This document shows positions 16,977-26,358 of a stretch of 64,000 nt of DNA, in pieces. Positions within the stretch are counted from its first letter, which is position 1. Each line of letters begins with the position of its first letter. The DNA lies in contig JADLCB010000019.1 of assembly GCA_020847375.1 (NCBI GenBank), positions 124,001-188,000 of the forward strand, written 5' to 3'. The translations under genes and the position numbers were made by a program. The notes beneath the pieces are model-generated. The model did not search any database, was not told where the DNA came from, and worked only from the letters and a program-made list of their open reading frames with translations. This DNA is from Phycisphaerales bacterium. Its GTDB lineage: Bacteria; Planctomycetota; Phycisphaerae; Tepidisphaerales; Tepidisphaeraceae.

Positions 16977-18164
16977 TCAACGCAAAAATTGCCCCATCAA
17001 TTCGTGCCCCTTGGGCAGCGCCAGCCCCGTCGCGGCGGCGGCGGGTTCACTGTAACAGGCTGACCCATTGGCGGTAATGTCCGATCCGGCGATGGCAAAC
17101 AGCGTGGGGGCGTAACCATGCTTGCGCGTTGCGATATTGGTGGGGTGATCCGGCAATACCAGAATGCGCCAATCGGAAAATGTTTTGAGTTTTGCCAATA
17201 CCGGGCCGACAACGTAGCGGTCGATATGCTCAATGGCGGCGATCTTGGTTTTCCAGTCAGCCTGATGCGATGCTTCATCCGGCGCTTCGATATGACTCAG
17301 CACCAGATCATATTGATCGAGCATTGCAGCAGTATGTGTTCCCTGGTCGGTGTAGTTGGTGTCATGAAAACTGGTCATTCCCGGTACTTCATGCACATCC
17401 CAACCCAATAGAACCGCCAGCCCGCGCAACAGATCAACCCCGGTGATCATGCAACCGCGCCTGATGGCAAAACGCTCGACAAATTTTGGCATGTTCGGGG
17501 CATGGCCTTGTCCCCACAACCAGACCTGGGTGGCGGGATTAACTCCGCGCGCCTGGCGAGCGAGATTGATCGGATGATGGGTAAACAGCCGGATCGATTC
17601 GTTGATGATCTGTAAAAGCAGCTCCTGGGCGTTGCCCCTGGGCAGATAATCGGCGGCAGGCAGATCAGGAATTTCGTGCGGCGGCGTGGTGCGCACGTCC
17701 AATTTCTTATTGCCGCGATAGATCATCAGGTTGCGATAACTCACGCCATCGACAAATTCGACACCCGGCTCGGTAATGGTGGTGCGCAGTTCAGCCAGCA
17801 GTTTGGCTGCATCATCGTTGCTGATCCCACCGGCGGAATGATCCTTCATGATCCCGTTGATGACCGTGACCAGATTGCACCGGAAAACCCAGTCGGTGGG
17901 GCTGAGCGCAATATGTTGCGCGGCGGCTTCCAGCGGCGCGCGACCGGTATGATAAACCGCCGGGTCATAACCCAAAAGCGACATGGTGGCGACATCGCTG
18001 CCAGATTCAAATCCAGCGGGGATGGTATGAACCAATCCCAGCCGTCCGGCGCGGGCGATGGCATCCATGTTGGGTGTATGGGCAACCTCCAGCGGCGTCC
18101 TGCCGCCCAGTTGTTCCAGTGGATCGTCGGCGGCCCCGTCGGGAATGATAATGGCATACTTCAT
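16977..18164 (-). CDS. ApgM-family cofactor-independent phosphoglycerate mutase / proposed homoserine kinase
   Basis: 395 residues of the alkaline-phosphatase superfamily, archaeal-type iPGM branch. The N-terminal metal site reads IIIPDGAADDPLEQLGGRTPLEVAHTPNMD, with GFESGSDVATMSLLGYDP carrying the catalytic serine region, HTGRAPLEAAAQHI next, and C-terminal metal ligands in SHIEAPDEASHQADWKTKI and LPDHPTNIATRKHGYAP. A bacterial subfamily of this length has been proposed to be a non-orthologous homoserine kinase because it clusters with threonine genes (TIGR02535-type). With asd nearby, that role is as likely as glycolytic mutase. The gene is immediately followed by the membrane helical-repeat protein. 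Confidence 0.88.
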   Translation of the reverse strand: MKYAIIIPDGAADDPLEQLGGRTPLEVAHTPNMDAIARAGRLGLVHTIPAGFESGSDVATMSLLGYDPAVYHTGRAPLEAAAQHIALSPTDWVFRCNLVTVINGIMKDHSAGGISNDDAAKLLAELRTTITEPGVEFVDGVSYRNLMIYRGNKKLDVRTTPPHEIPDLPAADYLPRGNAQELLLQIINESIRLFTHHPINLARQARGVNPATQVWLWGQGHAPNMPKFVERFAIRRGCMITGVDLLRGLAVLLGWDVHEVPGMTSFHDTNYTDQGTHTAAMLDQYDLVLSHIEAPDEASHQADWKTKIAAIEHIDRYVVGPVLAKLKTFSDWRILVLPDHPTNIATRKHGYAPTLFAIAGSDITANGSACYSEPAAAATGLALPKGHELMGQFLR

Positions 18165-18225
18165 GTCGGTACTGCAATGTTCCGTCTGCAGGCGCTGTTG
18201 TCAAAACATCAGGTCATCAGCCGGT

Positions 18226-18612
18226 TCAGTTTTTGATCCGCGTGAAGGTTACGGTTGCCTGGGGCTGATCCGGTTTTTTCTGGATGACCAGCTTTTCGTC
18301 GGTCAATTGTTGTACGCGAAAGCTGGCACTTTGCCCGCTGCGCCCTTCGTCGCTGCTTTGGTCGATGGTCAGCGTAAGAATCGAATCAGCCAGTTTCCAC
18401 TGCCCTGACTCGCGGCGATTGAGTGCTGCCGTGTCACTGGTGATCGTGCTTTCAAAAGTGCCATCCGCGCGAAACATCTGTCGCTGCGTAAAATTCGTAC
18501 CGCGGTTCTCCCAAACGCCTGCCAGTTTGGCTGGGTCGATTGACTGAGCCTGGGTGATTGTGGTCAGAAGGAACAGCACAATTGCTGATACGCCGGTCAA
18601 TAGCTGCTTCAT
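18226..18612 (-). CDS. Small secreted protein, lipocalin-like fold possible
   Basis: 128 residues with a clear signal peptide, MKQLLTGVSAIVLFLLTTITQAQS, probably cut after QAQ or TQA. The mature part reads LAGVWENRGTNFTQRQMFRADGTFEST, then SGQWKLADSILTLTI and KLVIQKKPDQPQATVTF, the pattern of small beta-barrel lipocalin-like DUFs (a 'W...G.W...' start with alternating strands). The frame runs further upstream to 19014, but those residues overlap the divergent oxidoreductase gene and are Arg/Pro-rich noise. Ligand and role are unknown. It is divergent from the oxidoreductase and ends about 60 bases from the ApgM-like start. Confidence 0.75.
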   Translation of the reverse strand: MKQLLTGVSAIVLFLLTTITQAQSIDPAKLAGVWENRGTNFTQRQMFRADGTFESTITSDTAALNRRESGQWKLADSILTLTIDQSSDEGRSGQSASFRVQQLTDEKLVIQKKPDQPQATVTFTRIKN

Positions 18613-18738
18613 GCACCTAAAAATATCATCCACAAGTGCTTGAGACAACATTTTGCCACTGTCCCAGTCGGACGTATGATCAGTGTCCATTGATCGGCCG
18701 AGGGCTGGTTGACGTAGGATGAAAGGATTCATAAGAAC

Positions 18739-19770
18739 ATGGCAGAAGTGATTCGTGTGGGTATTGCTGGTGCGGGCTGGCCGGGATTGGCGCAGGGTCG
18801 GGCGATTGCTGGCACGCGGGGGATGAAGGTGGTGGCGGTGGCGGATCTGATTCCGGCCCGGCGTCGCACGATGATGGATGAATTGAAGATTACCCAGCAG
18901 TATGCTGACGCCAGTGAGCTGGTGCGCGATAAAAACCTGGATGCCATCTGTGTTTGCCTGCCCAATGATCTGCACGCGGCGACGGTCAGCGCGGCATTGC
19001 GCGCCGGCAAGCATGTTTTATGTGAAACACCACCGGCGGTCAGTCTGAAGGAAACCCGTGCCATGAAGCGCACGGCGGATAATTCCGGCAAGGTGTTGAT
19101 GTATGCCCTGCAACGCCGTTTTGGTTCACATGAGCTGGCTGCGCAACAGGCGATTGACAAGGGGTATATTGGTCAGGGGTATCATGTTCGGGCAGTCTGG
19201 ACGCGCACACGGGGGATACCGGTCGGTACGGGGTGGTACACGCAGCAGGCGCGATCCGGTGGCGGGGCGATGATCGATATTGGTCTGCCCATGCTCGATC
19301 TGGCGTGGTCATTGCTGGGGCAACCCAAACCAGTCAGTGTCTACGCGGTGAACCACAGCCGCTTCACCGCCAGCAGCGGTGACAAATCGTCTGATGTTGA
19401 GGATGCCGCTTTTGTGTTGGTGAAATTTGAGAACGACAAAAGTCTGGAATTGGCGTCCTCCTGGGCCATTAACCAGCCGCCGACTCAGAATGGCACGGTT
19501 TGCCGGGTTTATGGTACAGAGGGGGCGATCGAAGTTTACACCCGTCAGGGGCCGATGATTTATCGTAAATTCGATGAGGCGGGCAATTCCAAAAGTCAGC
19601 CGCTTACCGGGCCTAAAATCAGCGGCCACGATGCCCTGCTGCGCGCATTTCGCAAATCGATTACCGAACGTCAGGTAATCGCCCCTGGCCCCGATGAAGG
19701 TATTGTTCTAATGGAACTGATCGAGGCGATTTATCGCAGTGCGCAAAGCGGCAAGAGTGTGAACTTGTAA
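18739..19770 (+). CDS. Gfo/Idh/MocA family oxidoreductase
   Basis: 343 residues. The NAD(P)-binding Rossmann domain opens with VIRVGIAGAGWPGLAQGRAIAG and continues with AICVCLPNDLHAATVSAAL and GKHVLCETPPAVSLKETRAM, where the usual EKP of this family is replaced by ETP, so the catalytic-lysine position carries Thr. The C-terminal substrate domain has RSGGGAMIDIGLPMLDLAWSLLGQPKPVSVYA. These enzymes oxidise or reduce sugars and inositols, and are numerous in planctomycetes. The substrate is not predictable. The missing lysine could mean altered chemistry or a non-oxidoreductase role. Confidence 0.88.
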   Translation: MAEVIRVGIAGAGWPGLAQGRAIAGTRGMKVVAVADLIPARRRTMMDELKITQQYADASELVRDKNLDAICVCLPNDLHAATVSAALRAGKHVLCETPPAVSLKETRAMKRTADNSGKVLMYALQRRFGSHELAAQQAIDKGYIGQGYHVRAVWTRTRGIPVGTGWYTQQARSGGGAMIDIGLPMLDLAWSLLGQPKPVSVYAVNHSRFTASSGDKSSDVEDAAFVLVKFENDKSLELASSWAINQPPTQNGTVCRVYGTEGAIEVYTRQGPMIYRKFDEAGNSKSQPLTGPKISGHDALLRAFRKSITERQVIAPGPDEGIVLMELIEAIYRSAQSGKSVNL

Positions 19771-20123
19771 TTGGCGAGGGCACTTGCAACTGGTATTGGC
19801 AATTCGTGTGGGCAACGCAGGCTTACGCGCAGCTTCTATCGGCAAGTACAGCGGTCTGGATGGGTAACGATCCCACCACGTCTTCAGCTTGTCTCGATAT
19901 TGCTGAATAACGATGTTTTACGGGACATTTTAGGTTGGCGAAAAGACTGGATCTGCGGGCGTTGCGCCAGCAGGCGTAATTTGTTGAAAATCCTGCCCGC
20001 TGCTAAACTTGCAGACAACGATAGAGAGTTGAATCAACTCGAACAAGCTGGCGGGATCGATGCTCGACAACGAGCGATTACCAGCCTGTTCGACCCTACA
20101 ACCCGTTGCTGCGAGGTCACTCA
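19771..20123. other. Intergenic leader before the second LEPR-XLL gene
   Basis: About 350 bases without a supported gene. It carries a perfect 15-base palindrome at 20026-20040 and a small hairpin GCTCG-ACAA-CGAGC at 20062-20075, both within 100 bases of the next start codon. Confidence 0.55.
20026..20040. promoter_or_regulatory. Operator-like palindrome upstream of LEPR-XLL gene
   Basis: GAGTTGA-A-TCAACTC is a perfect odd palindrome 84 bases before the ATG of the SdrD-B-like repeat protein. Arms with a one-base centre cannot form an RNA hairpin of full length, so a dimeric DNA-binding protein is the more likely reader. No regulator is known. Confidence 0.35.
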
Positions 20124-22772
20124 ATGTTCAGTCAATTTCGTCGATTTATTTCGTCAAGTCATACCAAGTCTGTTTTGAATCGGGCAGCCGGTGCTGTACA
20201 GGCTAAAATTCGCCGGGGTGATCCGAGTCAGGATTTTGGGTTTCAGTCACTGGAGCCGCGGCGCTTGCTGGCGGATATCAGCGGGGCGGTGTTTCACGAT
20301 CTCAACGCCGATGCGATTCAAGGGCCAAGTGAAAAGTTGCAATCAGGCTTTAAGGTGTTCGCTGATTTGAATCACAACGGTCAGCGCGATGATGGCGAGC
20401 CTTCAGGGACGAGCGACGGGTTTGGTCAGTGGGCGATTCACGGGTTGACAGCCGGCACGTATGCCATTGCCATTGAACAACGGGACGGTTTTACGCGTTT
20501 TCCGATGGCGCCGGCGGGTGGTTACCATTTTGTGCACGTCAGTGATACGAGCGTGGTGAAAAATCTGGATTTTGGCGTGGTGCGCTACGCCAGCGCCAGC
20601 GGGAGTGTTTTTTTTGATGTCGATGGCAATGGGGTTCAAAATGCGGGCGAGATCGGTCAGGCGGGGGTGACAGTCTATGTCGATGCCAACGCCAACGGTC
20701 AGCTCGATACCGGCGAGCAGCGCAACATCACCAACGCCCAGGGACAGTACCGAATCGATTATCTCTATCCGGGCGTCAACACGGTACGAATCGATGTCTC
20801 CTCCGGCATGCACGCGACGGCGCAAACGCAGCGCTCAGGCAAACTGCCGTCGGGGTATGGCGCGACCAATCTTAATTTTGGCGTCAGTGACCGCGGCAGC
20901 TTGTTCGGGCATGTCTTTTCAGATAACGATGGTGACGGTCTGCAGGGGGTTATCGAGTCAGATTCAGCCAACCAGACCGTTTATCTTGATCTGAATAACA
21001 ACGGCAGATTCGATCCTGCCACCGATCTGAGCACGCGAACCAATCTTCAGGGGGACTATCTGTTCAACAATCTTGCGCCCGGCACGTACCGGGTACGGAT
21101 TGTCGAACCGGCCGGCAAGTCAATTTCCAACCCGTCACCCACGTTCTATACCATCAACCTTCAGCCCAGTGAGAATGTGCAGACACTGGATTTTGGCTTG
21201 GCGCCCTACGGGCGAATCCGCGGTTATGTCTTTGGTGACAACAACAGCGATGGCGTTAAAAATGGGGATGAAGTCAATCTGGCTGGGCGTAAAGTCTTCA
21301 TCGATTTCAACGGCAACCGCAGCCTGGATGATGGCGAGCCAATCGCCTACACGAATGTGAGGGGCGAGTATCTGTTCCCCAGCCTGCCGGCCGGCCGCTA
21401 TTTTGTGGACATGGTTGTTCCTGCCGGTCAGATCAAAACGACTCCGGTCAGTGGCCGTCATATCGTGACGGTGGTGCCAGCCCGGGCTACGGCTGATGTT
21501 GCCTTCGGCGTGGCGCTGACGGGGGAGATTCATGGCAGGGTCTTTGAAGACCTTGACGGGAATGGCATTTTGGATCCGAACGAAAGCGGGATCGCCGGCG
21601 TCACGGTTTTTCTGGATCTGAATAAAAACGGCGTTTTGAATGTCGGCGAACCCAGAACGGTCAGCGACGTTGCGGGCAATTATGTGTTCCCACGGCTGAG
21701 TGATGGCCTTTATGATGTCCGCGTCGGCAATCTGGCAGGCGCTTCCTTATCGACCCCGGCAGGCAATTACTTTCAGAATGCCAGGGTAATCGCCGGTGTT
21801 ACGTACAACAGCCGCGACTTCGGATTTATTTATCCTGCGACGGTCATGGGCTATGTGTTTGGCGACCTGAACGGTAATCAGGAGAAGGATATCACGGAAT
21901 CGTCGATGGCGGGCGTGACCGTTTTTGCGGATTACAACCGCAATGGCGTGTTGAACGCGGGAGAACCCAGCACAGTCAGCGGTGCAACGGGTATGTATAC
22001 GCTCAATGGTGTCAGGCCCGGGTGGCTGATCGTGCGCCCGCAACTGCCGCCCGGTTTCCATACCAGCCTGCCCAACGGCACTGGATACAGCTACACAATT
22101 CTCAGCCATCAAATCCGAACGCAGAATGATTTTGGTATCTATGAAGAAGCGGCAATCAGCGGCAACGTCTATGGCGATATTGATGGTAACGGCACAATGA
22201 ATGGTGGTGAAACCGGTGCCCAAGGCCTGGTGGTCTATCTGGACATCGATAACAACCAATCGCGCAATCCGGGCGAGCCGTACCAGACAACCGATAGCGA
22301 TGGTGATTACGCATTCACAGCCATGCTGCCCGGGACGTATAGCGTGCGTCTTGATGCACCGCCGCAGTCAACCGTTACCGATCCGGGCAGTGGCGATTAT
22401 GCCAATACCGTGGTGGCCAGCGGCCAGAGTCTGATCAATTATGACTTTGGCGTGCAGTTGCCCGGGGTGATTACGGGTGGTGTTTATACCGATGCCAACA
22501 GCAATGGAACCAAAGACAGCAATGAATCCTGGTTGAGCGGGGCAACGATTTATGCGGATCTCAACGATGATGCGCTGCATGATCCGGGCGAGCCTTTTGC
22601 GACCTCGGCGGCCAATGGCACGTATCGATTGGTTGTTCCACCAGGAACCTATGATGTGCGGGTGCTGACCACGCCGGGACATGGCGTTATCGAACCGCTC
22701 AGTGGTTGGTATGATGATCTGGCGGTACTCAGCCAGCAGGTGCTCAGCGGGTATGATTTTGGCATTACCTGA
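20124..22772 (+). CDS. LEPR-XLL secreted protein with eight SdrD-B-like repeats
   Basis: 882 residues from the ATG at 20124 (GAGGTC upstream). The N-terminus is basic and has FQSLEPRRLLAD at residues 40-51, the canonical planctomycete LEPR-XLL motif. The rest is almost wholly eight repeats of roughly 95-105 residues, each beginning like ISGAVFHDLNADAIQG, ASGSVFFDVDGNGVQN, IRGYVFGDNNSDGVKN or ISGNVYGDIDGNGTMN. Each repeat has two Asp/Asn-rich loops of the DxNxNGxxDxGEP kind and ends in NLDFGV- or DFGI-type strands. That is the SdrD B / Cna-B-like beta-sandwich seen in staphylococcal surface proteins, where the loops bind calcium. It probably forms a calcium-stiffened extracellular rod. No C-terminal anchor or LPXTG signal is visible; a hairpin and a terminator follow. 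Confidence 0.9.
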   Translation: MFSQFRRFISSSHTKSVLNRAAGAVQAKIRRGDPSQDFGFQSLEPRRLLADISGAVFHDLNADAIQGPSEKLQSGFKVFADLNHNGQRDDGEPSGTSDGFGQWAIHGLTAGTYAIAIEQRDGFTRFPMAPAGGYHFVHVSDTSVVKNLDFGVVRYASASGSVFFDVDGNGVQNAGEIGQAGVTVYVDANANGQLDTGEQRNITNAQGQYRIDYLYPGVNTVRIDVSSGMHATAQTQRSGKLPSGYGATNLNFGVSDRGSLFGHVFSDNDGDGLQGVIESDSANQTVYLDLNNNGRFDPATDLSTRTNLQGDYLFNNLAPGTYRVRIVEPAGKSISNPSPTFYTINLQPSENVQTLDFGLAPYGRIRGYVFGDNNSDGVKNGDEVNLAGRKVFIDFNGNRSLDDGEPIAYTNVRGEYLFPSLPAGRYFVDMVVPAGQIKTTPVSGRHIVTVVPARATADVAFGVALTGEIHGRVFEDLDGNGILDPNESGIAGVTVFLDLNKNGVLNVGEPRTVSDVAGNYVFPRLSDGLYDVRVGNLAGASLSTPAGNYFQNARVIAGVTYNSRDFGFIYPATVMGYVFGDLNGNQEKDITESSMAGVTVFADYNRNGVLNAGEPSTVSGATGMYTLNGVRPGWLIVRPQLPPGFHTSLPNGTGYSYTILSHQIRTQNDFGIYEEAAISGNVYGDIDGNGTMNGGETGAQGLVVYLDIDNNQSRNPGEPYQTTDSDGDYAFTAMLPGTYSVRLDAPPQSTVTDPGSGDYANTVVASGQSLINYDFGVQLPGVITGGVYTDANSNGTKDSNESWLSGATIYADLNDDALHDPGEPFATSAANGTYRLVVPPGTYDVRVLTTPGHGVIEPLSGWYDDLAVLSQQVLSGYDFGIT

Positions 22773-22885
22773 TCTGGTGGGCGGCGGGTGCTGGCCGGTT
22801 GGTCGATCATCAGAGCACTGAAAAAGTCTGTTCCTTCCCCCCGGTTTCTTGACAGGCAAGCACCGGACTCCTATTTTCGCGCATC

Positions 22886-22917
22886 AGGCTGATCAGTTCC
22901 GCGAGACTGATCAGCCT
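22886..22917. repeat. Perfect 12-base inverted repeat
   Basis: Arms AGGCTGATCAGT and ACTGATCAGCCT enclose the 8-base loop TCCGCGAG. Each arm itself contains the palindrome CTGATCAG. The stem is strong but not followed by a T-run, so it could be a first-stage terminator, an mRNA-stabilising hairpin or a protein site. Confidence 0.6.
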
Positions 22918-22927
22918 ATACTTGGAT

Positions 22928-22957
22928 TCAGGTTGAGTATTTCAACCTGAGCTTTTT
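22928..22957 (+). terminator. Rho-independent terminator after the SdrD-B-like gene
   Basis: A perfect 9-base stem TCAGGTTGA / TCAACCTGA with loop GTATT is followed by GCTTTTT. It ends transcription of the LEPR-XLL gene before gap. Confidence 0.8.
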
Positions 22958-23023
22958 GGTCTGCTCCGCGGCGACGGATGAGCTGCAAGCTTCAGGTGTT
23001 GCATGCCAGCCCGAACCAGATGA

Positions 23024-24106
<1,083 letters not shown>

Positions 24107-24141
24107 TCAACCGTCGTTGTTCCATCATTTGCCATCAATAA

Positions 24142-24179
24142 AAAACACCCGTTTCTCAGATATGAGAAGCGGGTGTTTT
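24142..24179. terminator. Bidirectional rho-independent terminator after gap
   Basis: The stem starts AAAACACCCGTTTCTCA and closes with TGAGAAGCGGGTGTTTT around a GATA loop, 17 pairs with one G-T wobble. A-run and T-run at the two ends let it serve gap on the plus strand and the converging pil-type operon on the minus strand. Confidence 0.88.
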
Positions 24180-24324
24180 CGTTGGCAATATAATCGCAAT
24201 CGCAAGGAACAGATCGTGATTGTCATCGTTGATTGTGCAATCGTATCGGTCTGTTTTGCCTCTGCGGGTGATTGACCGGGCGCAACCGGAATAAACGTTG
24301 CCAGCGGTGCGCCAATGGTTTTGA

Positions 24325-26304
24325 TCATCTCAGACGTTGCGGCGCTGGCGGAGGCATATTGGGTGCGCCACCCGGGCCTGGAATCATCGGGTTGGCGATC
24401 GGATTCTGGGTTTGTTGACGATTGTCGTTCGCTTTCTGCTGCAGCTCGCGTCGCATGGCATCATTTTGATCGGTGCGCTGATCGCGGGTGGTCAGGTTGC
24501 CCTGCGGATCCATGATGATGACCGAAGGATCGCGGTTGGGGCCGGTATAACGAATATCCACCAGGGTTGAGCCGGTCGAAAAATCCATCTTCTGGCCATA
24601 GATCGTCTTTTCGTTGCCGATCACGTCGCCCGGGCGCACGTTATCAAAGCGTGTCTGGTGCCACCCGCCACCTTCCCATTTGAAAATATCAAATGAAGTG
24701 GATTCTCCGCGTGGCGATGTGCCCGAGACATAGTATTGCGACAGCGAGTTCATCACGATCGGTGTACTCCAGTCGCTCCAGGGGCTGGTCAGGGTGAAAA
24801 CATCCTGAAGACTTTCAGGTTTGGACGAATTGATCATGTCATAAATCGGATTCAACATGACATAGCGCACGCGGTAGCGATAGGTTTTTCCCGCCAGCAG
24901 GTTTTCATCATGCACCCAAAGTTCCACGTCGGGGGCGCTGGATTCAGGAACAAATCTGCCGATGACCGCTTCGGGTTCAACGGTATTGCCCGGTTGCTGG
25001 CCGGGGTAGGTTTGGCTAGGCATGCCGGGCATACCGGGCGTGCCGGGCATACCAGGCATACCGGCCATTCCCGGGGGCAGTTGGCCTTGCAAAGCCTGCA
25101 TATCAGCCAGCATGGGGTTCATGGCTGGCGCAGCGGCTGGTGTTCTGGGCTGAGTGCGCGGAGTTGGGCGTTCGGTGCGTTCACGCCGCGTGGGAGTGGC
25201 TGACCTACTTCGGCTGCGCGACGTTCCGGGCATACCGGGCATGTCCGGCGGTACCATCATATCCCTGTCGTTCGCGCGTGGGGCACGTGTTTCGCGCTCT
25301 TTCTTCTTTGCCTCAAGATAGGCCCGATATTCTTCCCGCGTCATCTGCCCCGGTCGGCGCGGTTGTTCGGTGGTTACGGCAGACGTATCAGCCGGTTTGG
25401 ACCACTGCACACCACCAACGGTTGAATAAAATGGCGGCTTGAGGACGAGCAGGGCGTTGGTGGCGGCCCAGTCAACATATTTGTGCGCCAGTTCGGGGTC
25501 CGTGCCATCGGGTAACGGCGGCAGTTCATCCATTTCCAGCAACGGAACCGCAGTTGCCTGGCCCCATTGACCGTCGCTGAGCAGCTCCTGGCGTTCGGTT
25601 TCGATGCGCAAAAATGCGGTCAGCGGTTGATCATCCAGCACGGCGTAATACTGCGCCTTGGTCAGGGCGGCGGTGATCGCGCCGATATCAACCTGATAGA
25701 GCAATGTCGCCCACAAGCGATCGACCTTTTTCGCGGTATCGGCCGTCAGGGAAACCTGCATGCGTGGCTGGGGATTGGGGCTGTTGAGATCAGGATATTT
25801 TTGATTGGGATCGATTGGTGGCAGGAGGACTTCCGAGACACCTTTGCTGATCAGTTGGATGGGCTGGTTGTTACCCTCGTGCGTGACGGTTACCGGCTGG
25901 GGTGCGGGCAATTGGGCCAGCTCGGTGACCCACACCTGCTGTTCGGCGGTGGCGCTGGTATCGACCGCTGGACCGCTGCTACCACCAAAAGAGGAAACAT
26001 AGGGGGATAATGTCGCGGCTGGGGGCAGACCCTGATTAGCCATTTCGTTGCGGAAAATGCTGACGACTTCAGGGAAGTTCAGGTTGGTCTTGCCGGGTTG
26101 TTCGATGGCCAGGCGCAACTGCGATGCCGGCCCGCGCAGAATCTGCTGATCGACTTCGCCCAGCGGGTAGCTCTGTGTGCCAATTTTGGCTGTGGCTGGT
26201 GGGACAATGATATAGGCCCAGACCACCAGAAGCAGGAAGATTCCACCAATGGCCAGCGCCAGCCATTCGACGTTTTTTTCAAGTAGTGCGGTGTATTGTT
26301 TCAT
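24325..26304 (-). CDS. Membrane-anchored protein of the PilM operon, PilP-like position
   Basis: 659 residues, last gene of the three-gene operon. A single helix at the N-terminus (WLALAIGGIFLLLVVWAYIIV) anchors a long periplasmic part. Residues about 340-440 are disordered: basic Ser/Arg/Thr-rich sequence (SRSRSATPTRRERTERPTPRTQPRT) and then a GMPGMPGTPGMPGMP tract. The C-terminal part is beta-rich (LWVHDENLLAGKTYRYRVRYV, and MDFSTGSTLVDIRYTG). Its order after PilM-PilN and PilO-like genes suggests it takes the PilP or similar alignment role, but I see no PilP motif. Two internal fibronectin-like segments are possible. It ends at the bidirectional terminator shared with gap. Confidence 0.7.
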   Translation of the reverse strand: MKQYTALLEKNVEWLALAIGGIFLLLVVWAYIIVPPATAKIGTQSYPLGEVDQQILRGPASQLRLAIEQPGKTNLNFPEVVSIFRNEMANQGLPPAATLSPYVSSFGGSSGPAVDTSATAEQQVWVTELAQLPAPQPVTVTHEGNNQPIQLISKGVSEVLLPPIDPNQKYPDLNSPNPQPRMQVSLTADTAKKVDRLWATLLYQVDIGAITAALTKAQYYAVLDDQPLTAFLRIETERQELLSDGQWGQATAVPLLEMDELPPLPDGTDPELAHKYVDWAATNALLVLKPPFYSTVGGVQWSKPADTSAVTTEQPRRPGQMTREEYRAYLEAKKKERETRAPRANDRDMMVPPDMPGMPGTSRSRSRSATPTRRERTERPTPRTQPRTPAAAPAMNPMLADMQALQGQLPPGMAGMPGMPGTPGMPGMPSQTYPGQQPGNTVEPEAVIGRFVPESSAPDVELWVHDENLLAGKTYRYRVRYVMLNPIYDMINSSKPESLQDVFTLTSPWSDWSTPIVMNSLSQYYVSGTSPRGESTSFDIFKWEGGGWHQTRFDNVRPGDVIGNEKTIYGQKMDFSTGSTLVDIRYTGPNRDPSVIIMDPQGNLTTRDQRTDQNDAMRRELQQKANDNRQQTQNPIANPMIPGPGGAPNMPPPAPQRLR

Positions 26305-26358
26305 AAAAGCGCTCGCCGTGATTGCTGAAAAATCAGTAAAAGAAAATCAAACCGCCGG

